Part shown: piece by piece, positions 34,289 through 42,481 of the stretch
Numbering within the stretch: the first letter of the stretch is position 1
How the letters are laid out: each line of letters opens with the position of its first letter
Assembly (NCBI GenBank): GCA_017415555.1
Contig: JAFQGF010000017.1
Span: forward strand, 1-64,000
From: Akkermansia sp.
GTDB taxonomy: Bacteria; Verrucomicrobiota; Verrucomicrobiia; Verrucomicrobiales; Akkermansiaceae
Length of the DNA: 64,000 nucleotides
Direction of reading: 5' to 3'
The notes under the pieces: model-generated
What the model was told of the DNA's origin: nothing
The model's input: the letters and a program-made list of their open reading frames with translations, nothing else
The model's database searches: none
Made by a program: the position numbers and the translations under genes

Positions 34289-36100
34289 ATGACTCGACCA
34301 CGCACACTGACCGCGATAGCGGCATTGTTCATGGGGTTGCTCACAGCAGCAACTGCTGCGGATGAGCGACCGAACATCCTGTTTATTATATCGGATGACC
34401 ACGGCACCAATGCACTGGGAACCTGCGAGGCAGACAGCCCGGTTCCCCTGCCCGGTTTCCGACGACTGGCCAACGAAGGCATGGTATTTGACCGCGCCTA
34501 CTGCGCCAACTCCCTCTGCGGACCGTCCCGCGCCTGCATGCTCACAGGGCGTCACTCGCACAACAATGGGTTCCTTTACAATTACGGAGGTCCCGCCTTC
34601 AATGAAGACCAGCCGACATACCCCAAAATGCTGCAGAAAGCCGGTTACCAAACGGGCATCGTGGGTAAATGGCACCTCATTTCCCGCCCCACCGGCTTCG
34701 ACTCCTGGCAAGTATTCCCGAGCCAGGGTGACTACCTCAACTCCACCTTCCTTTCCGCCGGCCCCAATAACAGCACCCGCTCGAACCGCATGCGTGGGTA
34801 TGTGACAGACGTTGTCACCAACATGGCAATCACTTGGATGGAAAGCCGCGACCGCAGCAAGCCTTTCGCCCTCATTGTGGGGCATAAGGCACCGCACCGC
34901 AACTGGCTGCCCGCAGTACGCCACCTGGACATCATCAAGAAGCATGTAGCCAAAATGACGCCCCCCGCTACACTGCATGATGACTGGAGCGACCGCCCCG
35001 AGTTCCTGCGCCACAACCGCCAGAGCGTTGCCTGGGATCTCTGCAACTGGAACGATAACCACCTGGTGTACGACCGCATTCCGTTCGACGTCATGAAGGA
35101 AATTGTTCCCAAATGGCAACTGAGAAACAAGATTAAGAACGGCGAATTCAAAGGGCAGATTCCTGCGGACTTCAACATCGACAAACATGAGCCCAAGTTT
35201 GCCCCCAAGACAAACCTGGGCTGGAATATGAACTGGATTGAACCCGGCCTGCAGGACATCTACCGCAACCACTTCAACACCCGCACCGATGAGTTTGTGG
35301 CCAATATGCGCGCCGGCAAATACAAGACGCAGCGCGATATGACCGAACAACGCTGGCGCTGGTATATGGAGGATTATCTGGGCTGCATTCTGTCGCTGGA
35401 TGAGTCCATCGCCTCCCTGCTGGATTATCTGGACAACGCCGGACTGTCCGAAAACACACTTGTCGTCTACGTGGGAGACCAGAGCTTCTACCTGGGTGAA
35501 CACGGGCTGTATGATAAGCGCTGGATTTTCGAGGAATCCCTCCGCATGCCACTCATCATGCGCTGGAAAGGCAAAATACCGGCAGGCAAGCGCAGCCAGG
35601 CCATGGTGCAGAACATCGACTATGCCCCCACCCTGCTGGAGATAGCCAAAGCCGACACCCCGGAAAACACCTCCACCATGGAGGGCTGCTCCCTCGTGCC
35701 GCTCTTTGCCACCGGAGAAGCACCTCAGTTTACCGACCGCCCGCTCTACTATGCCTTCTACGAGCAACCCGGCGAGCACAACGCCCCGCGCCACGACGGT
35801 ATACGCACACAGCGCTACACCTTCGCACGCATCTGGACTCCGCTGGATTACGAGCGTAAGAGCGGCCAGCGCAAACCGGAAAATGAGTGGCTGCTCATCG
35901 ACAACGAGAAAGACCCACAGCAGCTGCACAATGTTTCCCAGGACCCGGCCTACGCCGATGTCATGCGGGAGCTTACGGAGAAATACCACGCCGCCCGCCG
36001 ACAGTACCGAGTGCCGGCAGATTGCCCGGGCTCCGGCAACCGCATCCCGGACTTCCTGCCATCCTGGGGGCCCGGCGAAAACGACCGCATTAAGAAATAA
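34289..36100 (+). CDS. Secreted family S1 sulfatase
   Basis: Hydrolyses sulfate esters, probably from host mucin or glycosaminoglycan sugars. The signal peptide is MTRPRTLTAIAALFMGLLTAATA. The formylglycine site is C77-G-P-S-R (LCGPSRACMLTGR), the C-type motif matured by formylglycine-generating enzyme or anSME. Metal- and sulfate-binding parts are NILFIISDDHG, GKWH, and the late GDQSFYLGEHGLYDKRW; the last has Gln where many sulfatases have Asn. 603 residues. The ATG at 34289 is used because upstream codons (from 34250) overlap the promoter. No maturase gene is in the window. A terminator follows directly. Confidence 0.95.
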   Translation: MTRPRTLTAIAALFMGLLTAATAADERPNILFIISDDHGTNALGTCEADSPVPLPGFRRLANEGMVFDRAYCANSLCGPSRACMLTGRHSHNNGFLYNYGGPAFNEDQPTYPKMLQKAGYQTGIVGKWHLISRPTGFDSWQVFPSQGDYLNSTFLSAGPNNSTRSNRMRGYVTDVVTNMAITWMESRDRSKPFALIVGHKAPHRNWLPAVRHLDIIKKHVAKMTPPATLHDDWSDRPEFLRHNRQSVAWDLCNWNDNHLVYDRIPFDVMKEIVPKWQLRNKIKNGEFKGQIPADFNIDKHEPKFAPKTNLGWNMNWIEPGLQDIYRNHFNTRTDEFVANMRAGKYKTQRDMTEQRWRWYMEDYLGCILSLDESIASLLDYLDNAGLSENTLVVYVGDQSFYLGEHGLYDKRWIFEESLRMPLIMRWKGKIPAGKRSQAMVQNIDYAPTLLEIAKADTPENTSTMEGCSLVPLFATGEAPQFTDRPLYYAFYEQPGEHNAPRHDGIRTQRYTFARIWTPLDYERKSGQRKPENEWLLIDNEKDPQQLHNVSQDPAYADVMRELTEKYHAARRQYRVPADCPGSGNRIPDFLPSWGPGENDRIKK

Positions 36101-36112
36101 CCTTCAACAGAA

Positions 36113-36150
36113 CAGCAGCCGTGACAATGTCCGGCTGCTGTCTTCTTTCC
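36113..36150 (+). terminator. Terminator between sulfatase and rfbB
   Basis: A 9-bp perfect stem (CAGCAGCCG at 36113-36121 with 36132-36140), then TCTTCTTTCC. It ends only a few bases before the rfbB ATG, so it would cut transcription into rfbB unless read through or bypassed by an internal promoter. Confidence 0.75.
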
Positions 36151-36155
36151 CGAGC

Positions 36156-37211
36156 ATGCGCAACATTCTCATCACTGGTGGTGCCGGGTTCATTGGCTCA
36201 CACGTTGTCAGGCTCTTCGTCCGGAAGTATCCCGAGTGCCGCATCATTAACCTCGATGCCCTTACTTACGCCGGCAATCCTGCAAACCTGGCAGACATAG
36301 AGCACAGGCCCAATTACTGCTTTGAACGAGCAGACATAGCAGACTTCGATACCATCTGCCGCATTTTCAGGCAATACGATATCGATGCCGTTATCCATCT
36401 GGCAGCAGAAAGCCATGTCGACCGCTCCATTAAGGAGCCCTTCACCTTTGCCCGCACCAATGTACTCGGCACCCTCAGCCTGCTGCAGGCGGCCCGCCAA
36501 TTCTGGAACGGACATTGGGAAAACAAGCTTTTTTACCACATCTCCACGGATGAGGTATATGGCTCCCTGCACCCGCAAGACGCAGCCTTTACCGAGCTAA
36601 GCCCGTATACCCCCCATAGCCCGTACAGTGCCTCCAAGGCCGGCAGCGACCACTTCGTGCGAGCCTTTCAGGATACCTATGGGCTGCCGACAATTATCAC
36701 CAATTGCTCCAACAACTACGGCCCCTACCAATTCCCCGAAAAACTCATTCCACTCACCATCAACAACATTTGCCACAACATCCCCATCCCGGTGTATGGC
36801 AGTGGAGAAAACGTACGCGACTGGCTTTATGTGGAAGACCACGCCCGCGCCATCGACCTCATTTTCCACAAAGGCACCATCGGTAGCACCTACAACATCG
36901 GGGGCGGCAATGAATGGCGAAATATTGACCTCATCCGTGTCGTCATTGCCACCACCGACCGCCTCCTCGGCAGGGCACCGGGCAGCAGCGAGCCCCTCAT
37001 CACCTATGTAGCGGACCGCGCCGGACACGACCTGCGCTACGCCATAGATGCCACCAAACTTCAGCAGGAACTGGGCTGGCGCCCCACCCTTCAATTTGAG
37101 GAAGGCATTGAAAAAACAATCCGTTGGTACCTCAGCAACAGCGACTGGCTGCAGAACGTCACCTCCGGGGCATACAGGCAATACTACGCGGAGCAATACG
37201 CCCGGCGATAA
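36156..37211 (+). CDS. rfbB: dTDP-glucose 4,6-dehydratase
   Basis: Short-chain dehydrogenase-type enzyme making dTDP-4-keto-6-deoxyglucose, precursor of rhamnose and other deoxysugars in surface polysaccharide. NAD-binding ILITGGAGFIGSHVVRLF opens the protein; the catalytic TDEVYG and YSASKAGSD (Tyr-Lys pair) follow, with the NCSNNYGPYQFPEKLIPL block that marks RfbB. 351 residues, full length. The start at 36156 is set by the Rossmann strand; the frame is open much further upstream but only as a shadow of the sulfatase gene. rfbA, rfbC and rfbD are not in the window. Confidence 0.96.
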   Translation: MRNILITGGAGFIGSHVVRLFVRKYPECRIINLDALTYAGNPANLADIEHRPNYCFERADIADFDTICRIFRQYDIDAVIHLAAESHVDRSIKEPFTFARTNVLGTLSLLQAARQFWNGHWENKLFYHISTDEVYGSLHPQDAAFTELSPYTPHSPYSASKAGSDHFVRAFQDTYGLPTIITNCSNNYGPYQFPEKLIPLTINNICHNIPIPVYGSGENVRDWLYVEDHARAIDLIFHKGTIGSTYNIGGGNEWRNIDLIRVVIATTDRLLGRAPGSSEPLITYVADRAGHDLRYAIDATKLQQELGWRPTLQFEEGIEKTIRWYLSNSDWLQNVTSGAYRQYYAEQYARR

Positions 37212-37227
37212 CCCTACCCCCGGGCGT
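37198..37227. terminator. Bidirectional hairpin shared by rfbB and coaC ends
   Basis: An 8-bp stem (ACGCCCGG at 37198-37205 with CCGGGCGT at 37220-37227) spans the last codons of rfbB and the stop of convergent coaC. Tails on both sides are poor in T. Confidence 0.5.
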
Positions 37228-37763
37228 TACAGCACGCTCAGAATCTCATCCACAATGCGCTCCACCGGCACCAGGCGCCCCTGGCCTTCAGCCCCGCAGG
37301 CAAGCATACCGGCATCGTCGGGGCCGATGATGCGGTGACCTTCCCGCCCCAGAAGGATGGAAGCATTCTGCTGCGTAGCGGGGTGATTCCACATATTGCC
37401 GTTCATCGCCGGGAAAATCAGCACCGGGGCACGATTGGCCAGGTAAAGACTCGTCAGAGCATTGGGCGCCAATCCATGAGCCATGCAGGCCATCGTGTTG
37501 GCACTAGCCGGCACAATGGCCAGCACATCGGCACGCTGTGCCAGGTCTATATGCACCGGCACCCAGCTGCCCGTTTCATCTTCAAAAGACGAAATAACCG
37601 GGTTGCGGGAGAGAGTCATGAGTGTGAGCGGTGTCACGAACTGCAAAGCCGTGGGAGTACAGACGCAATGCACCTCGTGCCCCAGCTTCGTGAGGCGCGA
37701 AGCGACATCTGCCGCCTTATAGGCAGCAATGGAACCACACACGCCCAGCACAATCGTAGACAT
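37227..37763 (-). CDS. coaC: Phosphopantothenoylcysteine decarboxylase (stand-alone CoaC)
   Basis: FMN-dependent decarboxylase of the HFCD family in coenzyme A synthesis. It opens with IVLGVCGSIAAYKAADV, has the catalytic His in VPVHIDLAQRADVLAIVPAS, the substrate-clamp PAMNGNMW motif, and the reducing Cys region (GMLACGAEGQGRL). At 178 residues it is the decarboxylase alone, whereas most bacteria carry a CoaBC fusion; the CoaB ligase must lie elsewhere. It is 32 bp downstream of ridA on the same strand, so the two are probably co-transcribed. Confidence 0.93.
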   Translation of the reverse strand: MSTIVLGVCGSIAAYKAADVASRLTKLGHEVHCVCTPTALQFVTPLTLMTLSRNPVISSFEDETGSWVPVHIDLAQRADVLAIVPASANTMACMAHGLAPNALTSLYLANRAPVLIFPAMNGNMWNHPATQQNASILLGREGHRIIGPDDAGMLACGAEGQGRLVPVERIVDEILSVL

Positions 37764-37795
37764 ACCCCTCTCCCGCGTACCAGATTCCGGGAAAA

Positions 37796-38254
37796 TCAGG
37801 CGATTTCCACAATCATGTTAATCTCCACAGCCACTCCGAGCGGCAGGCTCACCACCCCCACGGCAGAGCGGGAGTGCGCCGCCTCCGGCCCGAAGAGCTC
37901 TACCAGCAGGTCAGAGGCACCATTGAGCACCTTGGCCTGGTCTGTAAAGTCCGGCGTGCAGTTCACAAAGCCATTCACAGCCACAATCTTCGTCATCTTC
38001 TCAAACCCACCCAGCTCAGCCTGAATAACGGCCAGACGATTGAGGATGGCAGCCTGAGCAGCCTTCTGGCCGTCCTCAATGCTCACATCGGCTCCCAACT
38101 TACCATAGACAGCCACATCCCCGTTCACGGAGATACCACCGGAAAGATGCAGGTAATTGCCGGTGCGGATGCACTGCACATAGGAACCGACCGGAGCGGG
38201 AGCGGGGTTAAGCTTCAGCCCCTTCTTCTCGAGTACTTCTGAATTGAGCTTCAT
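37796..38254 (-). CDS. RidA/YjgF family protein
   Basis: 152 residues matching the YjgF-like subgroup of the RidA family (YjgF_endoribonc): LHLSGGISVNGD, GQKAAQAAILNRLAVIQAEL, and the C-terminal RSAVGVVSLPLGVAVEINMIVE with a conserved Arg and Glu. Canonical RidA enzymes destroy reactive 2-aminoacrylate and related enamines; this longer subgroup is less well characterised. The first gene of a ridA-coaC pair, with its own promoter and an inverted repeat between the -10 and the start codon. Confidence 0.88.
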   Translation of the reverse strand: MKLNSEVLEKKGLKLNPAPAPVGSYVQCIRTGNYLHLSGGISVNGDVAVYGKLGADVSIEDGQKAAQAAILNRLAVIQAELGGFEKMTKIVAVNGFVNCTPDFTDQAKVLNGASDLLVELFGPEAAHSRSAVGVVSLPLGVAVEINMIVEIA

Positions 38255-38266
38255 GATGATGATAAT

Positions 38267-38315
38267 AAAATGCCGTTACGCATTTTAAAATACACGCAGC
38301 GGCAGCATTTTGCAA
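38267..38315 (-). promoter_or_regulatory. ridA-coaC promoter with adjoining inverted repeat
   Basis: On the minus strand, TTGCAA (38310-38315), 17 bp, TATTTT (38287-38292). Directly after the -10 is an inverted repeat with 7-bp arms (AAAATGC 38267-38273, GCATTTT 38280-38286) that would cover the transcription start, a typical repressor-site position. Confidence 0.5.
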
Positions 38316-38357
38316 GCAAATTGAGTGCAGAATTTCCGTGCATGACGCAGCACCCCC

Positions 38358-40082
38358 TCAGTCTGCCCGCTTTGTTTCGACGCAGAGTTGCTGCATCCAG
38401 CGGCTTTGCGGCATCTGCGCAGCCTGAGCCGCAGTAAAGGACATACGCGGTCGCCAGTTGGCACCGCCTTCTGTACCGGGAGTATTCAAGCGCACCGGCA
38501 CATCAAACAGCTCCGTCCACATCAGTGCAGCATACGCCGAGCGACACTCCAGCAAAGCACGGAATAGCGCCTCCTTTACTACCGGCCCCCAGGGTTGTAT
38601 GCTCTCCCGGGCACTCATGCCGGCATAGTCCCCCAACCAGGCCAGTACGCGGGCGCAATTCCGCCCGGTTGTCAGCAACTCACGCCGCTTATCCGGCGGC
38701 AGGGTGGAATCCGTTGCAGCAGCCTGACCGGCCTGCACATGGGCATACCAATCGTTCCAGTCATTGCAGATGGGCGGGAAATCGTGCGTGGCATAGGTAG
38801 CAAAAGAACAGGGGTTGTACATGCTCCCCTTCACGATGTGCTGCTGCGCATCTATCTCCCAGTGCGGTATTTTAAAGCCGGCTATGCGCAAGCGCGACAA
38901 ATCCGGTCGCACATAGTCCGGCACACAGCCGAGATCCTCGCCTATCACCTTCAGCCCCGGGGCGGCCTGCAGCAACCGCTGCAGCAAATACCCACCCTGC
39001 ATCAGGTTGGCACGGCGGTTCTCCGGCGTATCATCCGGCCGCGGCCGGAAGCCCGGGCGTCGCCCCTCGCAACGCGCTGCGGCTTCGTCCGCCGAGAGGG
39101 GGAGGAACTCCGGATTGCGATCCGGCATCCAGGGGAAGGCATATATGCGGTAAAAGCCCAGAATGTGGTCGATGCGGTACATGCCGAAAATCTCCGCCAG
39201 CTTACGGATACGACGGTTCCACCAGGCAAAGCCGTCCTTCTCCATCACATCCCACCGATAGAGCGGGATTCCCCAGTTCTGGCCCCATTTGGCCGTGAAG
39301 GGGTCCTCCGCAAAGTTTCCCTCGGCGGGAGCTCCACCGCTCCAGTCCATATCGAAGAGATGCCGCTCGAAGAACACATCCGCACTCGCCACAGAAATGC
39401 CGATAGGCACATCCCCCATCAGCTGCACACCGCAGGCATCTGCCACCCGGCGCACTTGCGCCCATTCTCTCGCACACAGCCATTGCAGCCAACACACATA
39501 GCGCATAGCCCGCCGGGACTCTTCACTACTGTGAACCAGACTACACGCGGTGGCGGGCTCTTGCACCGGCCAGTGCCACCAGGCATGCGTGCCATACGCA
39601 TTGCTCAGCACAGAAAATACGGCAAAATTTTCCAGCCAGGCTCCCTGCACCTGCACCCAGGCTGCGAACTCCTGCCGCAATGCGGCAAAAGCATCTGCGG
39701 ACTCAAAACGCGCAAATGCCCGCTGCAAGTGATAGCGTTTGTATGCACGCACGCGCGCGTAGTCAACATAGTCGGGTCCACCGGGCTGTTGCAGGGGGGG
39801 CAAATCATCCCTGTAGGCCGGCAGAGGCTCCTCCATGCCCGGCACGCGTTCCAGCGAAAGATACAATGGCTCCAGTGCAACAGAGCTGATAGCTGAATAG
39901 GGAGACGGCGTATCGTCCTCACCCACAGCATTCACCGGCAACAACTGCAGAAATTTCACACCATACTCCGCTGCCCAGTGAACCCATTCCTCCAGTGCCA
40001 TAAGGTCGCCAATACCGGCATCCCCATCCCGCCGCATGGAAAACAGGGGAATCAACACTCCGCTCATTCGTTGCATCAGCAT
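38358..40082 (-). CDS. malQ: 4-alpha-glucanotransferase (GH77 amylomaltase)
   Basis: Transfers alpha-1,4-glucan segments between maltodextrins, in starch or glycogen use. GH77 features: SPYSAISSVALEPLYLSLE, LMGDVPIGISVASADVFF, the nucleophile Asp in MYRIDHILGFYRIY, the acid/base Glu in VIGEDLGCVP, and a third acid in TYATHDFPP. Length is about 574 residues. The ATG at 40082 is the start: a promoter -10 at 40092-40097 overlaps the longer frame, and the ATG is 9 bases after it. Later in-frame ATGs at 40076 and 40067 are possible. It stands alone, without other mal genes. Confidence 0.95.
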   Translation of the reverse strand: MLMQRMSGVLIPLFSMRRDGDAGIGDLMALEEWVHWAAEYGVKFLQLLPVNAVGEDDTPSPYSAISSVALEPLYLSLERVPGMEEPLPAYRDDLPPLQQPGGPDYVDYARVRAYKRYHLQRAFARFESADAFAALRQEFAAWVQVQGAWLENFAVFSVLSNAYGTHAWWHWPVQEPATACSLVHSSEESRRAMRYVCWLQWLCAREWAQVRRVADACGVQLMGDVPIGISVASADVFFERHLFDMDWSGGAPAEGNFAEDPFTAKWGQNWGIPLYRWDVMEKDGFAWWNRRIRKLAEIFGMYRIDHILGFYRIYAFPWMPDRNPEFLPLSADEAAARCEGRRPGFRPRPDDTPENRRANLMQGGYLLQRLLQAAPGLKVIGEDLGCVPDYVRPDLSRLRIAGFKIPHWEIDAQQHIVKGSMYNPCSFATYATHDFPPICNDWNDWYAHVQAGQAAATDSTLPPDKRRELLTTGRNCARVLAWLGDYAGMSARESIQPWGPVVKEALFRALLECRSAYAALMWTELFDVPVRLNTPGTEGGANWRPRMSFTAAQAAQMPQSRWMQQLCVETKRAD

Positions 40083-40091
40083 AACTCTGCA

Positions 40092-40120
40092 AGTGTAGCA
40101 CACTCCATGGCGTTAGACAA
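40092..40120 (-). promoter_or_regulatory. malQ promoter
   Basis: On the minus strand, TTGTCT (40115-40120), 17 bp, TACACT (40092-40097), 9 bases from the malQ ATG. Confidence 0.6.
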
Positions 40121-40178
40121 CTAAAAAACCGTGGCAAAAAATGTCTTTAAATGATGCTCTCGGCTCAACAATGGGATT

Positions 40179-40193
40179 TTGTCCGCCGGACAA
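40179..40193 (-). terminator. Possible weak terminator of the lipoprotein gene
   Basis: A small perfect hairpin TTGTCC-GCC-GGACAA 30 bp after the stop codon, with an AT-rich but not T-run tail. Confidence 0.35.
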
Positions 40194-40222
40194 CAACTTA
40201 AAAAGTAGGGCATACCGTTTGC

Positions 40223-41017
40223 TCAGAGCACCCACAGCATGATCCACAGCGGCAGGGTCAGCACATGCGAGGCCAGCGTAACAGGGGCATCCGGCACCAC
40301 CCAGCACACACCGGCCAGCGGATAGGCAAACACCGCACGCACACCATCCACCCTCGGCGCACTACGTTCACTCAACAGAATCTTCGGCACTCCGACCTCG
40401 CCCTTCAGCACCGGGTGATTCGCTATTTCCTCGGCAGTCAGGCGAACCGGGCGAGCACCAGCAGGCAAAGACTCCCGCCACTCCTCATCGTAGCGCCGCA
40501 AGTGGTAATTATCAATCTTAGGTTCATACCACGCCACAATCTCCCCTTTGGCGTTGCGGTATGGCCACCATCCTTTTGCCTTCCTGTCGCCGGCTCCAGT
40601 CCATGTCGGGGCATCATACGCGGGCAGTTTTTTGCTGTTGAGCCTCGCATAATAACTCGGGGCAAACGGAGCCTTTCCATATCGCATACGGAAAGCGCAA
40701 TAAACCGTCTTGCGCGGAGCCCCCGGCAGAATGGTGTACTCCCCGGTTATCTCGGGGTGTGTTCCCAGTTCAGACATGAACGTGCCTCGCATCGGCATTC
40801 GCCCACTGCGGCGTACAGTCGTCTGCACCCCCTGCACGTAAAATCGATTCCCTTTTTGGTACACAGCATCATGGAGAATCACGATGGCATCGTACTCCTT
40901 TGCCATATCCAGCGCAACCTGGTGCGTCTGCATCACACAGGAGGAGAGCCCCGGTACCCACAGGACAAGAAGCAACAGATAAAAAACGAAAAGAGGCTGC
41001 CGCATGATGTTATACAT
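40223..41017 (-). CDS. Lipoprotein of unknown function
   Basis: 264 residues with a lipoprotein signal (FVFYLLLLVLWVPGLSSC). The mature part is beta-rich, basic and Trp/Tyr-rich, with a late hydrophobic stretch (VFAYPLAGVCWVVPDAPVTLA) and another at the very end that may be membrane-embedded. I recognise no family. The start is probably the ATG at 41017 (MYNIMRQPL), 10 bases after the consensus -10; the ATG at 41029 overlaps the -10, and the ATG at 41005 is a shorter alternative. It is a single-gene unit between malQ and the DksA-like gene. Confidence 0.72.
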   Translation of the reverse strand: MYNIMRQPLFVFYLLLLVLWVPGLSSCVMQTHQVALDMAKEYDAIVILHDAVYQKGNRFYVQGVQTTVRRSGRMPMRGTFMSELGTHPEITGEYTILPGAPRKTVYCAFRMRYGKAPFAPSYYARLNSKKLPAYDAPTWTGAGDRKAKGWWPYRNAKGEIVAWYEPKIDNYHLRRYDEEWRESLPAGARPVRLTAEEIANHPVLKGEVGVPKILLSERSAPRVDGVRAVFAYPLAGVCWVVPDAPVTLASHVLTLPLWIMLWVL

Positions 41018-41027
41018 ACCTGCCCTC

Positions 41028-41055
41028 ATTATACCTCGCCCCCATGTTTTTACAA
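41028..41055 (-). promoter_or_regulatory. Promoter of the lipoprotein gene
   Basis: On the minus strand, TTGTAA (41050-41055), 16 bp, consensus TATAAT (41028-41033). Confidence 0.65.
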
Positions 41056-41125
41056 GCAAATACGATAATAAGTCGCCAGTTTCCGCGTTGCTGTCACAGA
41101 TATACAATAAAGGCGCAATTTTTTC

Positions 41126-41154
41126 TTGCATTTATGGCATGATTATGATAATAG
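41126..41154 (+). promoter_or_regulatory. Possible promoter of the DksA-like gene
   Basis: TTGCAT (41126-41131), 17 bp, TAATAG (41149-41154), about 80 bases before the ATG. Confidence 0.4.
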
Positions 41155-41233
41155 CAGACAAGCGTTCGCGTAACGTTACTGACGCGCTGCGATTTTCACC
41201 AGCCAATTAGTTACTCTTACACATATCACACCA

Positions 41234-41872
41234 ATGTCCACCAGCAAGAAATCCACCGCTGCAAAAGACAAGAAAAATCCGGAAAAGAAAACTGCACCCA
41301 AAGAAAGCAGTAAGAAATCCACCGGCAAGGAAACCCTCACCCCCGAGGAAAAAGCCCGCAAGGCCAAACTGAAGGAGACGCTCGCTCTGTTGAAGGCCGA
41401 CCCCGAGTGGCCTGCTTTCCTCGCCGCCCAGAAACAGGCCCTGCTCGACCTGCGTGACAACCTGCTGCCCAACATGCAGGACGTCACCCGCGACCACCTG
41501 CGCAGCGGCGCCTCCAACGTTTCCTCCTCCTCCGGACAGCATATCGGCGATGCCGGCAGCGAGGCCGAGGTGCGAGACCTCACCCTCCGCCTCCTCGGCA
41601 AGGATCGCGAGCAGCTCTTTGAAATCGACGCAGCCCTGGAGCGCATCCGCATGGGTTACTACGGCATTTGCGAAATCTCCCTCGAACCCATCCCCAAAAA
41701 ACGCCTTCAGGTGCGACCCTTCTGCCGCCTCACCGTGAAATGTCAGGAGGAATTCGAGAAAAAATACGGCTCCTACGCCTCCTATCTGGCCAAAAAAAGC
41801 GACGATGTAGGCTATTCCGGACTGCAAAATGACATGGAAAACGTTTTTGCGCTTGACGAATCCGAAGAATAG
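41234..41872 (+). CDS. DksA/TraR-family protein with degenerate zinc finger
   Basis: 212 residues. A Lys/Ser-rich basic N-terminus of about 35 residues precedes a coiled-coil region (EEKARKAKLKETLALLKAD, then the LLGKDREQLFEIDAALERI helix) and a C-terminal DksA/TraR-type finger: YGICEISLEPIPKKRLQVRP followed by FCRLTVKCQEEFEKKYG. DksA binds the RNA polymerase secondary channel in the stringent response. Here the second zinc ligand is Ser (CEIS instead of CxxC), which is common in Planctomycetes-Verrucomicrobia-type relatives, and zinc binding is doubtful. The rpmG promoter lies in its last codons, linking it physically to the ribosomal protein pair. Confidence 0.83.
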   Translation: MSTSKKSTAAKDKKNPEKKTAPKESSKKSTGKETLTPEEKARKAKLKETLALLKADPEWPAFLAAQKQALLDLRDNLLPNMQDVTRDHLRSGASNVSSSSGQHIGDAGSEAEVRDLTLRLLGKDREQLFEIDAALERIRMGYYGICEISLEPIPKKRLQVRPFCRLTVKCQEEFEKKYGSYASYLAKKSDDVGYSGLQNDMENVFALDESEE

Positions 41873-41880
41873 TGTATCAT
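41853..41880 (+). promoter_or_regulatory. rpmG-rpsR promoter inside the end of the DksA-like gene
   Basis: TTGACG (41853-41858), 16 bp, TATCAT (41875-41880). The leader is about 26 bases. Confidence 0.65.
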
Positions 41881-41912
41881 AGGCGCCCGCAAGTCAACAT
41901 TAATCACCGAAT

Positions 41913-42086
41913 ATGCCTAGAGATATCATCATCCTGGAATGCACGGAGGCTAAGGCCGAGGGTAAGACCCCCTCTCGCTACGTCACCACCCGCAACAAGA
42001 AGAGCCAGCGCACCCCCGGTCGTCTGGAGAAGGTTAAGTTCAACCCCTTCCTGAAGCGCCGCACCCTGCACCGCGAGATGCGCTAA
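41913..42086 (+). CDS. rpmG: Ribosomal protein bL33
   Basis: A 57-residue protein of the large ribosomal subunit. Recognised from [20 protein letters not shown] and the C-terminal [13 protein letters not shown]. It has a single cysteine, so it is the zinc-free (C-minus) form. It is followed after 29 bp by rpsR, a pairing that is common in bacteria. Confidence 0.95.
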   Translation: MPRDIIILECTEAKAEGKTPSRYVTTRNKKSQRTPGRLEKVKFNPFLKRRTLHREMR

Positions 42087-42115
42087 ACCGCCGTCACCCA
42101 GAAAGATTAAGCATT

Positions 42116-42361
42116 ATGATTACCGAATTCAAGAGCGTTGAGCGCCGTATCCGTTTCCGCACCTGCAACAAGACGATGCCTCGTCGTCGCATCGACATCC
42201 CCGCCGGTGCCGTTGATATGTGCAATCCCGAGTTCCTTTCCAAGTTCACTTCCGAGACGGGCAAGATTCTTCCCCGCCGTGTGACAGGTGTTTCTGCCAA
42301 GATGCACCGCAAGATCACGCGCGAGATTCGTCGTGCTCGTGCCGTGAACCTGCTCCCCTGA
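42116..42361 (+). CDS. rpsR: Ribosomal protein bS18
   Basis: An 81-residue protein of the small subunit platform, next to bS6 and the mRNA exit. Identified by [19 protein letters not shown] (the S18 signature) and the basic C-terminus [16 protein letters not shown]. The N-terminus is shorter than in E. coli. rpsF, ssb and rplI, common neighbours elsewhere, are absent here. A strong terminator follows at 42411-42457. Confidence 0.97.
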   Translation: MITEFKSVERRIRFRTCNKTMPRRRIDIPAGAVDMCNPEFLSKFTSETGKILPRRVTGVSAKMHRKITREIRRARAVNLLP

Positions 42362-42410
42362 TTCATCCCCGCATGGAGGAGTTCTCGACGGCAGATTGTC
42401 GTTGATTAAA

Positions 42411-42460
42411 GGGAGCTTGTATGCGCCGTCAAGAGCCGCTGCAAGCTCCCTCTATTTTTA
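42411..42460 (+). terminator. Terminator of rpmG-rpsR
   Basis: A 9-bp perfect stem (GGGAGCTTG 42411-42419 with 42442-42450) with a long loop, followed by TCTATTTTTATTT. Confidence 0.8.
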
Positions 42461-42481
42461 TTTCCACGGTTTGCACACACC

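Noticed and set aside
35706-36155. N-terminal extension of rfbB by 150 codons
   Set aside because: These codons are a shadow of the sulfatase gene in another frame; the NAD-binding strand starts directly after the ATG at 36156.
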